From Diplocarpon mali (taxonomy: Eukaryota > Ascomycota > Leotiomycetes > Helotiales > Drepanopezizaceae), in contig JAENRP010000366.1 in the NCBI GenBank assembly GCA_024741835.1, positions 1 to 41,806 of the forward strand: a stretch of 41,806 nucleotides of DNA. Direction: 5' to 3'. Below, piece after piece: positions 31,533 to 41,806 of this stretch (the first letter of the stretch is position 1; each line of letters starts with the position of its first letter). The notes below the pieces were generated by a model. That model was given only the letters and a program-made list of their open reading frames with translations, had not been told where the DNA came from and made no database searches. Made by a program: the position numbers and the translations under genes.

Positions 31533-32900
31533 TTAATATTCCTATTTGCGTTCTTCGGATATTTTAGAAATAATAACTTAAGGTTGCAATTAGTTAGGTA
31601 TTTTAATATTCTTTACTTATAGGACCGGCTTATAGGTTAAGTTGGAAAAATCTTAATCTTTATTTAAGGGTTTAAAATTGCTTATATTGCTATTAATTCT
31701 TATAAAAGATTTAAAGGTTATATCAATTTCTAATTTGTCTTCTAAAGGGAATAAGGTTTAGTTGTATTAGTAAAAGCGCTTTAGTCGATTAGCTATAAAA
31801 GTTCCTTTAATATTAATTCTATTAAGTTCTTAAAGAGAATAGTATCCTTTTTCTTTTTACTTAGATTTAACTTTAAATAGGCTAAGCTATTAATAGTTAA
31901 GTTTAATATCTATTAATATATTAATACTTCTTATAATATTATAGATTAAGATAAGATCATCTTTTTAAATAGGGTGCATTTTAAGTATTTTAAAAGCAGC
32001 TTATGTTTCTTTAGCTTTTTCCTTATATTATTTCTTTTATAAAATGATTTCCTTTATATCTATATCTTAGAGCTTAAGTTGTTAGCATCTTATTATTAGC
32101 AAATCGGAAAGGTTTTAAATTTAACTATAATTAAATAATCTCTAAATAGGCTATTAGGATTCAAGAGAGAGCTATGCCTCTTTACTATAAATAAGGAAAA
32201 ATAGTATAATTCTAGTCGGTTTATAGATTATTATTTAATAAGTAAAGAGTATTTTATAAAAGTGTTTTATTTAATTCTTAAATCCTTTATAAGTAACTTT
32301 AGATAGCCTATTAAGAATATTATAATATCCTTGCTCTATTACTCTATTAGCTTTCGAGTTATACGCTAAGATTTAAACCTATTTAATACTATATTTTTAC
32401 GAAAAAGCTTTAACTATTCCTTTATTTTCAAGGCCTTTATTAATAGTTAATCTGCTAAAAATATTATAGCAATAGACTACGTCTTCTTAAAGGAACTTTG
32501 CAATAGATTCAAAGTTAGCAGATCTTAAAGGTTATCCTTTAGGCTATCCTAATAGGTCTTCCTTTATTAAAATAAAATATATAATCCTATTTTTAATTAT
32601 TAGTACTTATATAATATTAAGACTGACTTTATAGAAAAGGCCTAATAGCTAGGTTAGGAATAGGGGATTCTCTTTATAATTAGGTTTTCGTTTCTAATAA
32701 GGGACGCAACTTTTTATAAAGGCTTTGCAATCCTTAAAAGAACCCTTTTAAAAGAATTTCCTTAAAAGTCAGTAGTAGGTAGACTTAGCTCCTTAGTGGC
32801 CAGTTTCCTTATAAATATCTTAAATAGCCTTAGCCCTTAGTTTTTCATTATTTAAGTAGAGTTATATAAGGAATAAGTTATCGCTCCTTTTAAATAATCG
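31533..32900 (-). pseudogene. G4 integrase
   Basis: This is the last domain of G4 pol, minus strand. The HHCC zinc region reads ETGHQGAKSTYYQLLRKF and CKAFIKSCVPYQKRKPNY (32680-32830). The core has LIIKNRIIYFILIKEDLLGQ, ANFESIAKFLQEDVVYCYNI, LTINKGLENKGIVKAFSQKY and VQILAYNSKANRVIEQGYYN (SAYxPxxNGxxERGH block). The C-terminal part includes HPIQKDDLILIYNIIRS and GYYSLQELNRINIKGTFIANR, then LKRFY, as in Gypsy integrases that end in a GPY/F-like region. The frame stops at 31533-31535, or at the earlier stop 31542-31544 if that one is original. P9 is translated near the end. Confidence 0.87.
31615..31637. repeat. Palindrome P9 in G4 pol
   Basis: Arms are ACTTATAGGAC and GGCTTATAGGT around C, strongly degraded. 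In the pol frame it is read in phase 1 as TYKPVLQV, just after the integrase C-terminal domain. Confidence 0.7.
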
Positions 32901-33049
32901 TCTTTCTTATATTAAATAAATCAAAGCTTTAGCTTTGAATTTCTAAAAATCTTTAAAAGCAACTATCTTTAGTTATTTAAGCGTAATTAAAAATTTCGCA
33001 ATTTCTTTAAAGTCACTTAAGTAGTTAAGTGATAAAATTCTCTTACTTA

Positions 33050-33072
33050 ACTTATAGGCTAGGCTCGCGAGT
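33050..33072. repeat. Palindrome P10 in G4 pol
   Basis: Arms are ACTTATAGGCT and GGCTCGCGAGT around A, with TTA/TAA continuing the symmetry outside. In the pol frame it is read in phase 2 as LASLAYK, in the linker between RNase H and integrase. Confidence 0.87.
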
Positions 33073-35015
33073 TAAGTCCCTTTAAGGTAATATATTAATA
33101 GATAATTAACTTCGTTCTCTACCTACTTATTAATATCTATTTCGTCTTCTTTAATTAAATTAAAGGGGTAGGGATAAGTTCTTCTTAAAAGGCCGTCGGC
33201 AGCGGTATTTTTCGTCCTTAGAATATATTTGACTTTAAAGTCTATTAGTTTTATTTAAGCAATCCATTTTATTAGTAAGGCTCTTAATAGGTCGCTTATA
33301 GCTCTATTTAATTATTCTACTAGCACTTTAGCATCGGTTTTAAAGATAAAGTAAGTGCTATAAAGGTCGCTTCTTATCTTTTTTATTGCCTTTAGAGCGC
33401 CTTTACATTCCTGCTTAATAGTATTATACTTTATCTTTACTAGATTCTAAAGACCACTTTCAAAGTAAGCTAGATGTTTTTTCTATTAGCTATTAGCTTA
33501 TTAAAGGATAGTACCCTATTCGATTAAGCTTATATTAACTATTAGTATAATTAGCCTAGCGTTAGCTTTATAATCTATTTTAATTAGATATGGCACTTTA
33601 AGCAACGCTTGCTTTAGTTATTTTATAGCCTCTATTTAAGGTTCTTCCTATTGAAACTCAGCCCCTTTCTAAAATAAGGTATAAATAGGTGCTGCCTTTT
33701 TAGCAAAATCCTTAATCTAAATGCAATAGTATATTATAATACTAATAAACGCGCGAGCTTTTGCTATATTATTATACCTCTTCTATTTGTCGATTTTAAG
33801 TACTTTAGCCCTTTAAAGACTTCGGCTATTAGAATTAGTAATAAAACTAACAATTTCTATCGATAGAAGATAGTATTATAACTTTGGACTAACTGTTGCT
33901 CTTACCCTTTTAAATTGTATAAGCACTTAGTCTAGGTTCTATATATATTCTATTATAAATTGTTATATACTAAGGAGAACTTCTTTATAATTATAGAATA
34001 ATCTTAATCCTTTTACTCTTATATTGTTTATATAAGGGAGCGCAATATTAGGTATACAATCTACTAGTATCTTATAGATTACTTAAATAAATTGAGCGAT
34101 CGAATTTATAGCCCTTTAAGGTAATCTTATTATCTAAAGTAGCTTAAAAGGGGTTTGAATTGCTATTATATCTCTTGATTTAATATTAAGAATGAATTGG
34201 TTATATCTAAAGAAGAAGTTAATAAGAGAGCTATAGGTTAATCTTATAAATTTATTTAAAAACTTATCTATATTTAAAGGAACGTTAGCGTCTTTAATAG
34301 TTACTCGGTTTATCTTTACTATTATTATTATTAGTCTATAAGTTCCCTTCTCTTTCTTAGCAACTAGGAACCATTTATTCTTATAAGGGCTATTATAAAA
34401 CTCGAGAATACTTTGCTTTAGCCTATCCTTTAATATTTCGATTACCTTTTCTTAAAGAGCTTTAGGGACTTCGAATGTTTTCTTTTATTAGGCTTTATAA
34501 GGTATTATCTTAATTTTAATATAAGGCGTAACCTCTTTTTAAATCTGGCTAAGTTCCGTTTAGTTAAAAGCTAAGGCGTCCTTTTAATTTATTAAGGTTT
34601 TATAAAGTAGTTCGCGTTCTTACTCTATTAAGTCTTCTTTAATTTTTAATATATTAAAACGTTCTTTTATTAGCTAATATCCGATAGGTTTATTAAAAAA
34701 TCTACTTATAATAAACTTATCGAATTTGCTACCTAGCTTTAGAGGTCGAAGCTTTTTATCTTATTTAAACTAATTATCTAATCCTTTAGGCTTTAAGCTA
34801 TTAGAGATTCCCTAATCTACTAGTCGTACTTTATCGGCCTTGCTTTTATATATAGTTCGAATATTAGCTAGTACTATGCTTTTCTACTTCTTTCCTTTTT
34901 TATCAAATCTTATAAAATGGTCTGAATTTTCCTTTTTAAAAATAAATAAAAGATTTTTTAAGTTATTAATTTAAAGTGCATAAATAGAAATATTATTAGT
35001 AATTTTATTTTTTTC

Positions 35016-35038
35016 ACTTGCAGGTCTGGCCTATAAGT
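35016..35038. repeat. Palindrome P11 in G4 pol
   Basis: Arms are ACTTGCAGGTC and GGCCTATAAGT around T. In the pol frame it is read in phase 3 as LQARPAS, upstream of reverse transcriptase. Confidence 0.85.
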
Positions 35039-35177
35039 GGTTTTTAGATTTTTTAAAATAATTAGTAAATTATTAAAATTTATAAAATAAACTCTCTTCT
35101 CTACCTTATTTTTCTTTTTTCTTAATTATTAAGCTAATAAAACGCTAATTATACTATTTTTTAAAATTCTAGATTTA

Positions 35178-35200
35178 ACTCCTAGTCTAGGACTGCAAGT
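35178..35200. repeat. Palindrome P12 near the gag-pol junction
   Basis: Arms are ACTCCTAGTCT and GGACTGCAAGT around A. The flanks GATTTA and TAAATT extend the inverted symmetry. It sits where the frame passes from gag-protease to pol, so its reading phase is uncertain. Confidence 0.85.
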
Positions 35201-37093
35201 TAAATTGCTATTATTTAAAATCGGCAAACTTACCTTTCTTTTACTATAATTCCTTGCTAAGTGCCTTCCTTTACTAGTATTAAGCCTAGCCCTTATACTA
35301 GCTAATTGTTTCCTAAAACCTTATTTTAGAATTCGGCTATATCTTCTATAATAACCATTTGTCCTTTTAAAGATCGATCCATATTCTAAAGACTAGCTTT
35401 TATAAGACTATTTCTAAGATAGTTAAATATTAGCTAAGATTTTAAAATAAAGGGCATTTTTAAAAGAATATCATTTAAAGAATTCTCTATTATTAAAAAG
35501 TTAGTATAATTAACAATTCCTTTAACTTTAACCTTTATATTTTTCACCTATCTATTAAAATTGTGTCTTAATCTAAAGATAGTCGAATAAATAAGGAGTC
35601 GATCGCTAATAATTATTAATTAAGCTATTTCCGCCACTTTTCTAATTATTACATTAACTTTTAAACTATAATCGATTAGAGCCTTTGCTTTAATTGATTC
35701 TTTTATTAAACAAATAATAATAGGGCTTTTTATCGCAACTATTAAACAATTTCAATTAATATTCTAAGATATTAAAGCTATTACTATAATATTATAATAC
35801 CTTTAAGTTCCTTTATCTTTTATAATCTAAAGACATTTGATTAAGGCTAAATGCTTCTTAGAGTTCTTTTATATTATAATTTCTATTTCCTTATTATTAT
35901 TCAAATCTTTAAAGGCAACTAGGATATACTTTCTTAGCACTTTATTAAAGCGTTTAGTCAAACTAAATAGGTCTTTAAATATAAGGTTAATTTGCTAAGC
36001 TATAACATTCTCTACGGCTTTCTCTATTACAGTTGAACTAGCGTATTTATTAATGAATTTTTCCTATTTTAATATCTATCTCTTTCGCTTAAGGTCAAGG
36101 GTTTACGCAATAACTTCGACTTCTTAATCTTTAAGCTTAAAGCCATCTTTATCTATTATATTTTTAATTAATTCATTTGCTATATCGGCTTTATCCTTAT
36201 CTACTATAGTTCTAAATTATTAAGTATCTTTTAACATTTGGACTCTATATTAAGATTCCTAAGTTGCACGCATTGATTTCTAGACTTTAGCTAGTTTTAT
36301 TAGTATTAGGGAAGTAGTAGATTTAAAAGGACGCTAAGTATTCTAAGGGTTTTTAAATATAGAAGTAGCATTAATATTAGTAGATATATTATTATTAACC
36401 TACTTTAAAATAGAGATACCTTTGACTTTAGTAGCAGTCTGGTTCAAAGTTTAGTTAATAAGCACTCCTTTAGGTAGATTGCTAGCTAGACCTATATATA
36501 TATAAGTTAGGACCTTAGAGTTGATTTCGATAATGCGCTTCTATTTGGCTAAATCCTTATCCTACTTTATACTGCATATTATTATTCGAATAGTCTATAG
36601 CTATAAACGATTATAGTATTTTTTAATAAGGATAGCGTCTAGTCTAGGATCTTTAATATAAAGCATCTTATATTTATTAATATATATAATCCTAGTATTA
36701 ATAAAACAAAGGAAAAGAGGGCAATTGTTGCAATACTTATATAGAGCGCAGTTAGGTTTTTTATTATTGCAAAAGTTGCAGGTTAGCCGTCTTCTATTGC
36801 CGTTTCCTTAGTACCTTATAGTATTAATATTAGTAGAGTACTAGTTAGGATTAATTTCTCTTTCTTTAGCCAGCTATTATATTCTTATATTAGTTAGTTA
36901 TTTTAAATGATAAGAAGTAGGAGTCTAGTAATAGGAACTATTAGGTTAGCTTATAATAGCTGAGTTTTATCTATTACCAAACTAAGGAATATGCTATTTT
37001 TCCTATAAGAGATTATTAATTCTAGTTTCTAAGCTTTAGATTTAGAGTTTTGCAAATTAGGTCTTAAGTTCCTTAATTCTAAGGTTGGATCTC

Positions 37094-37116
37094 ACTCTTA
37101 GGTTAGGCCTGCGAGT
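37094..37116. repeat. Palindrome P13 in G4 gag
   Basis: Arms are ACTCTTAGGTT and GGCCTGCGAGT around A. In the gag frame it is read in phase 1 as TRRPNLRV, starting exactly 465 codons after the ATG. Confidence 0.9.
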
Positions 37117-38102
37117 AAAAGGTATAACTACTAGGTTCTTCTTTACTTCCTTTATAACTTCTAAAGCTTTTGAGTATTCTTAGACCAGGCTCTTAAGGTC
37201 TTTAGTATAAGAGGGAGTAGGGGCTTTTTCCTATTTTATAGTATTAATAGTTCTTTTACTAAGATCTGATTTTAAAGCAAAGGCTAAGAATTCCTTAAAT
37301 AAGGCAAAGGTTATAGGGTCTTGCTTATCGATCTTAAAATACTTAATAATCTTATTTTAAAGGCTAGTAGGTAATTTAAGTAAGAAAAGGCGGCCTCTTT
37401 CAACTTCGCTAAGTATTTTCTAGCTAATTAAGGTGTTTAATATATAAGTAAAAGTCTGATAATAGTTCTTAAGTTCCTTAGGAGTTTAAGTGATTAGAAC
37501 AAATTCCTTTAAGAAAGCTAAAGTATTGCAAATCTACTATCTATCAAATTCTTAGAATTTAGATTTAAGAGCCTTAATAAGGAGTTCTTATAAACTATGC
37601 GTTTTCTATTTAAAGAGGGATTTGATAATATCTTTGCTTATATAGTTATAGTAGCAAGGAAGCTAAGAAATCATATCCTTTTATATAATATCAAAATTGT
37701 AATAAGTTTCCTTATATTACTTAAGGAAATCAGTGATATTAGCGCTTATAAAGTAAGGAGCGCTAGGGGAATTAGAGAGGGGAAAGTGATTAGTAATAGC
37801 CTTAAATGCGGCTATTATCGTTTTATACTAACCGTTTGAGTTAATAGAATCTATAAGAGGTAAAGGGGAAGCTTTAATATTATAAGATTAATTACTAAGA
37901 GGAGTACTTTGAAATTTAAAAGGGCTTAAAGAACATTTAAAATCTGAGTTAATCTTAGAGTGATTAAGACGAGTTTGAAAAGATTTAAATAAAGGGTTAA
38001 TAAAAAGTTTAAAATTATTATTATTTTTAGTATTTTCTAGTATTAATATTGAAAAAGTAAATAGTAGTCCTAAGTTGTTTAAGGATATCTTTTTATCCTC
38101 CT

Positions 38103-38125
38103 ACTTATAGGCTAGGCCTAGGAGT
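38103..38125. repeat. Palindrome P14 in G4 gag
   Basis: Arms are ACTTATAGGCT and GGCCTAGGAGT around A. In the gag frame it is read in phase 2 as LLGLAYK, near codon 129. Confidence 0.85.
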
Positions 38126-38511
38126 AGAATTCCGGATTCTGCTAAAAGTTTAATCCGAGTTTGCTAAGAGATTTTAATTAAGTATTAAATAGCTAATAGG
38201 AGCATTGCAACTAATTATAATAAGATAAGGTTTACCTAATCTAAGGTCAATTTCTAAAATAAGGTTTATATTTAAGATTCTTCTTAGCCTTTAGGCTAAT
38301 TCCTATTAGTCTTTAAAATAAAGGGGTCTCTAAAGACGATTCTAGGGCAATTTTTAAAGTTTTATTAAGCTAAAGCGGCTGAATTATCAGATTCGGATTT
38401 CTAAGGATTCTAAGGAGGCACTTCTAATTGGAGTTTGCGCTTAGTATTACTTAAGTACTCGAAACTACCGCTATTTAAGATTGCTATTATAGGGTTTGCC
38501 AAACTTTTCAT

Positions 38512-38803
38512 ATTAAGAAGCCGAAAATTCCGAAAATCTTAGAGTTAAGGAAAAAAAAATAGGGGTTTTTAAAGCAGAGCCGAAAAGGGAAAATCTAAGG
38601 TTATTGATAGTTATTAAACGAAAATCGACAGTTCCAAGTAACTAAGCGATTAAGGATAAGGTTTTTAAAGTTAATCAAAATACTATAAGTGTTTTAAAGA
38701 TATATTTTTCGAAAGGCTAATCTCTTATCTACGAACTAAGAGATCGATAAGGTCGTATAAGGACGGAAATCTTAAGAAATCGGTCCCTGCGTAGGTTACT
38801 AAT
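38512..38803 (-). other. G4 leader with putative primer-binding site
   Basis: This is untranslated leader between the 5' LTR and the gag ATG. On the minus strand the LTR is followed by ATTAGTAACCTACGCAGGGA (38803 downward). With RIP reversed this gives TGGTAACCTACGCAGG, a plausible primer-binding site two bases from the LTR. No other feature is seen. Confidence 0.5.
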
Positions 38804-39047
38804 ATAAAACTAAGAGGAGACAATACAAGAATAGGCCTAAGGGAAGACTTAAAAACAAGAGGAGGAAGCACTATAAGCGGGCTCTCTTAGATAAGATGTT
38901 AGGAATAAGTCCTAAGTATAAGGTATATTCAGTACTATAGCGATACGCGCTATCTCTATATATAGAAGGTGGCCCTTTTATCCTCCTACCGTCTTGCGCC
39001 GATCATATGATATATATCACAAGACCTATCCATCTCAGGTCTCCATA
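38804..39047 (-). repeat. 5' LTR of G4
   Basis: This is a 244-bp match to 23288-23531. On the minus strand it starts TATGGAGACC, probably TGTGGAGACC before RIP. The target duplication CTATT follows at 39048-39052, directly at the start of Copia-A sequence. Confidence 0.88.
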
Positions 39048-40390
39048 CTATTAAAGCTATTAGAAGCCGAAAGCCTATTAAGGTATTAGCTAATATATAG
39101 AAGATTCGCATATCTAAGGCTAGAGAAATTAAGGGGCTTGCATAAGGTCTTGATCTTAAAATAGAAGATCTAAGTACTAAAGGATCGCTTAGTGTACCGA
39201 ATTTGCAAGCTAATAAAACTTCGAAATCGGATGCGAATTAAGCTTAATTTATAGAAAGATTCAATACTAGCGCTAATATCTATTAATACTACCAGACTAT
39301 TTACAACCTCAATTAAAGGAAATAATTGGTTTTCTTAAATAGTAGATAACTCTACTTAATAGATATGGACTATTTGCGCTAGGACTAAATCTGAGCTTAT
39401 AAAAAAGCTAGAAACTTAGAAAGTAATAAAGGAACGCTGGACCTAATTAAAGCTAATAGCTATTAGGTTTAATAACGCATTAGAGATTAAGGCAAAGCTT
39501 AACGAATGGGTAAAATAAGGAGTTTGTTATAAATTAACTATAATATATAAAGGTTCCTATTAGAATAGCATCGCCGAGCGAAGCATTTAATAAGTAAAGA
39601 CTAACTATCGCGCTCTATTATAAGATGCTGACTTACTATTAGAATTCTGGGACTTTGCGGTTAAGGCAGACGCATACTTGCGAAATAGAATAGATAGTAG
39701 ACTAATAGTTAATAGCACTTAAATATTATTATATAAGGTATATTTTAAATAGAAACTAAGCCTAGACTATATCTGCGTCTTTAGAAGCGTTTGCTACTCC
39801 TATATTAGCCTAAAGTCCTAGCCTACGGGTATAAAGAGTAAGAAGCTAATAGACTGAAGTAAAGAGTATATATTTGTTAAGTATATTAAATAGATAGTAA
39901 AGTAATAGATAGTATATGCGCTAGATCTAAGGTAAGTAATTATATCCTTAGTAGTTAAGTTTGATAAATCTCGAAATAGGAAGGAGCTATCCTTAAAGCT
40001 CTATATACTTAGAGATTTATAAGGTATATCACTCGATAGTAATACTATTAAGTCGAATTAATAATCCCTTTCTCTTAGCTTAGGTATATTAAGCGCACCT
40101 ACTGATCGACGACTTACTAATTGCCTAAAGGCCGAATAGACTATTTCTATTATCCGCGAACTACTTAAAGTATAAAACAATTTTGATATTATCATCCTAT
40201 TAGTTAAAGCACTTATAATAAAGGATATTCTTAAAATAGGTATAAGTAATAATGAGCCTCTACTATTAGAAAGCGGTTCCTTAGATAATAAGCCTATAGA
40301 ACCTATAGCCGAACCTACGCCTTTAAAGAGGAATAGAAACCTAGAACTGGAAGATACCTTAGATAAACGCAAGTCTAAGCATATCTAAGC
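39048..40390 (+). pseudogene. Copia-A copy 1 integrase
   Basis: This is the homologue of 3904-5230. Around 39540-39590 it contains the NGxAxRS block after YKGSY, and near 39680-39710 the LRNRIDSRL line matching AxxYxxNR of Copia integrases. Gln/Trp-type stops persist throughout, so no protein is made. Comparison with copy 2 could help recover the common ancestor of the family. Confidence 0.8.
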
Positions 40391-41806
40391 TATAATAGCG
40401 CATAGGATTTATAAGCTCGAACTTTAATAGAGCTTTGATAAAGATAATGCGTTTTTAGCCACTAGGAGAATAATGAAAATCTCTTTTCTAAAGACGTATA
40501 ATAAAGCTATTAATGATCCGGAGAATAGGATAGTATAAAGTAAGGCAATTTAAGAGGAGATAAGCTCTTTTATTATAAATGGTATATAGATAGAGGAACT
40601 GATACTAAAGGACGTAAACCTAGTATTAATAAAGTGGGTCTTTATAATTAAGATATATGTAGATAGAACCCTAGAGTATTATAAGGCAAGGCTTATAGCT
40701 AAGGGCTTCTTTTAATAGTATAAAGAAGACTACTTCGACATATTTGCGCTAATAGTTCATATAAATACCCTTTGCATATTTATAGCAATAGTAGCTGCTA
40801 AGGACCTTGAATATAGATAGTATAATATTAAAAATGCATTTACTAAAGCAATTATAAAGGAATGGATTTTTCTCTTTTAACCTAATAGTATTCTTATATA
40901 TATTAGCTACTCTTTTTATATATTCCGCAGTATCTATAGGCTTAAATAATCAGCTTGTAATTAGAACCTCTTATATAGCTCTACTTTAGTAGAAATAGAA
41001 TTTGTTTAAAGCTTAGCTAACCCTTATCTATTTACTTATATTAAGTGTAGAATTAAGTTGCTATTATATATTGATAATATTACTATAGCTATAAAAATAA
41101 TCACTTAATTAGATTGGTTCTTTATAATAATTCAAAAACGTTTTAATACTAAGGATCTAAGGGGAATTTATAAGATCCTTAGTATCTACGTTATAAGGAA
41201 CCGCTTTACTTGAGAACTCTAATTAGATTAAGAATAGTATATTAAGAAGATCCTAGATTAAATAGGACTCTCTACTTATACTTTTAACTTTAAGCTAAAG
41301 CGTACTCTAATTGAAGGAAAGTATAATAAGTTAGAGCCTACTAATAAAAATAAGTAGAGAGGAGATCTAAAGAAGTACTAATAGGATATTAAAGCAATTA
41401 TATATACTATAGTATATATAAGATTAGATATTGCCTTTATTATTAAGCAACTTAGTTAGAATTTAAAGGATCTGATAATTCGATATAAGAATGCAGTTAA
41501 GCGACTTAAAAGGTACCTTCGATTAATAATCATATAGAAGGTAAGATATAGACTAATAAAATATATAAGCGTAAAGCTTAAGGTATATACTAATTCCGAT
41601 TAGGCAAATATAAAAGGTCGGAAAAGTATATCTAAAAGTATAGTAGTACTATATAGTAGACCTATATTATAAGGAAGTAGGAAGTAGAAATCAATAGCTA
41701 TTGCAAGTACTAAGGCCGAATATATATTAATATTATTAAATTATAAGTAAGGATTATAAATCACTTAAGTTTTAAAAGATATAGGTTTTACTAAGTATAT
41801 TAAATA
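40391..41806 (+). pseudogene. Copia-A copy 1 reverse transcriptase and RNase H (cut by window end)
   Basis: This is the homologue of 5231-6660. Visible motifs are YKARLIAKGF (about 40680), the DVxxAF-type line NIKNAFTKA, LLLYIDNITI with one catalytic Asp kept (41067-41078), and in RNase H VYTNSDQANIKG and a STKAEYI line near the end. The gene is truncated only by the window edge. Confidence 0.85.

Larger units (their letters stand above)
32901..35430 (-). pseudogene. G4 reverse transcriptase and RNase H
   Basis: This is the minus-strand pol frame, lying +1 relative to gag. Reverse transcriptase: NKWFLVAKKEKGTYRLI at 34379 downward, INRVTIKDANVPLNIDKFL, YSSLINFFFRYNQFIL, IKSRDIIAIQTP, LPQRAINSIAQFIQV and LPYINNIRVKG, where the DD of the active site is now NN. 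RNase H: LAYFESGL, YNTIKQECKGALKAIKKIRSD, FIFKTDAKVLVEQLNRA, LLIKWIAQI, FKVKYILRTKNTAADGLLRR (33160-33480). This order and these motifs match a well-known fungal Gypsy lineage. P10 and P11 are translated in the linkers before integrase and before reverse transcriptase. Confidence 0.9.
35190..38511 (-). pseudogene. G4 gag and aspartic protease
   Basis: The frame starts at ATG 38511 on the minus strand (MKSLANPIIAILNSG). The gag core includes ITDFLKQYKETYYNFDII, LPTSLQNKIIKYFKIDKQD and FKEFLAFALKSDLSKRTI at about 37250-37740. A Cys-rich segment near 36720-36780 (CNFCNNKKPNCALYKYCNNC) replaces the usual zinc knuckle. The aspartic protease is in the same frame near 35450-35690: ALIDYSLKVNVIIR (DSGSEVNVIS expected) with the conserved Asp still present, ending LNDILLKMPFI. 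The frame is then left and pol continues in the +1 register. Two palindromes are translated in gag (P13 and P14). Confidence 0.8.
23288..39047 (-). mobile_element. G4, 15.76-kb LTR element with two accessory genes
   Basis: Its ends are 244-bp LTRs at 23288-23531 and 38804-39047, flanked by CTATT (23283-23287 and 39048-39052). All recognisable genes are on the minus strand: gag from 38511, protease, reverse transcriptase, RNase H and integrase to about 31533, then two long paralogous genes (31220-27888 and 27311-23868). A normal Gypsy element of this type would end after integrase at about 7-8 kb, so about half of G4 is extra sequence. Fourteen copies of the 23-bp palindrome are spread through it. 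It is inactivated by point mutations only. Confidence 0.85.
39048..41806 (+). mobile_element. Copia-A copy 1, right fragment
   Basis: This aligns with 3904 to about 6660 of Copia-A copy 2 and continues past the window end. It is the second half of the element whose left part lies at 1-615, with pre-integrase and integrase followed by reverse transcriptase and RNase H on the plus strand. Differences from copy 2 are mostly transitions. Several codons are better preserved here, for example the reverse-transcriptase active site reads YIDN (41067-41078) instead of YINN. Confidence 0.88.

Noticed and set aside
1..41806. Mitochondrial origin suggested by high AT content and short palindromes
   Set aside because: Nested LTR retrotransposons with target duplications and transition-only damage point to nuclear, RIP-treated DNA, and no mitochondrial genes are present.

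Overview
This window looks like a transposon graveyard from the nuclear genome of a filamentous ascomycete. It is AT-rich, has no intact host gene, and consists almost entirely of LTR-retrotransposon sequence nested element within element. The damage fits repeat-induced point mutation (RIP): stops are almost all TAA or TAG where Gln or Trp codons are expected, paired LTRs differ only by C/T and G/A transitions, and reading frames stay in register over kilobases. The small open frames are mostly antisense or out-of-frame shadows of these broken genes. I see no tRNA, rRNA or CRISPR.

Layout. 1-615 and 39048-41806 are two pieces of one Ty1/Copia element ('Copia-A copy 1', + strand). 616-1234 and 7424-7978 are the 3' end of a chromodomain Ty3/Gypsy element (- strand), split by a complete second Copia-A (1235-7423; 195-bp LTRs, 5-bp target duplication AAGAA). 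7979-8508 is a Copia LTR remnant, 8640-9450 a Gypsy integrase remnant (+), and 10190-11240 unassigned coding relics. 11440-13259 and 20791-23282 are halves of a third type, 'Copia-B' (-), split by a complete Gypsy element 'G3' (13260-20790, +; 135-bp LTRs, target duplication GCGGC). 23288-39047 is 'G4', a 15.76-kb LTR element (-) with 244-bp LTRs and CTATT target duplications.

Two things stand out. First, a 23-bp palindrome (ancestral arms about ACTCGCAGGCC and GGCCTGCGAGT around one central base) occurs about 36 times, only in Copia-A and G4, which belong to different superfamilies. In Copia-A it forms in-frame arrays of 9 or 10 units inside one continuous gag-pol frame. In G4 it is scattered through gag, pol and two extra genes, translated in all three phases without breaking the host frame. 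This resembles the Rickettsia palindromic elements that insert in protein genes. Second, G4 carries two additional ~1,110-1,150-codon genes downstream of integrase. They are paralogues, I do not recognise the family, and they share palindrome positions.

Coordinates of LTRs and target duplications are exact as read. Domain limits inside broken genes are approximate, and residue assignments assume that RIP stops were Gln or Trp.
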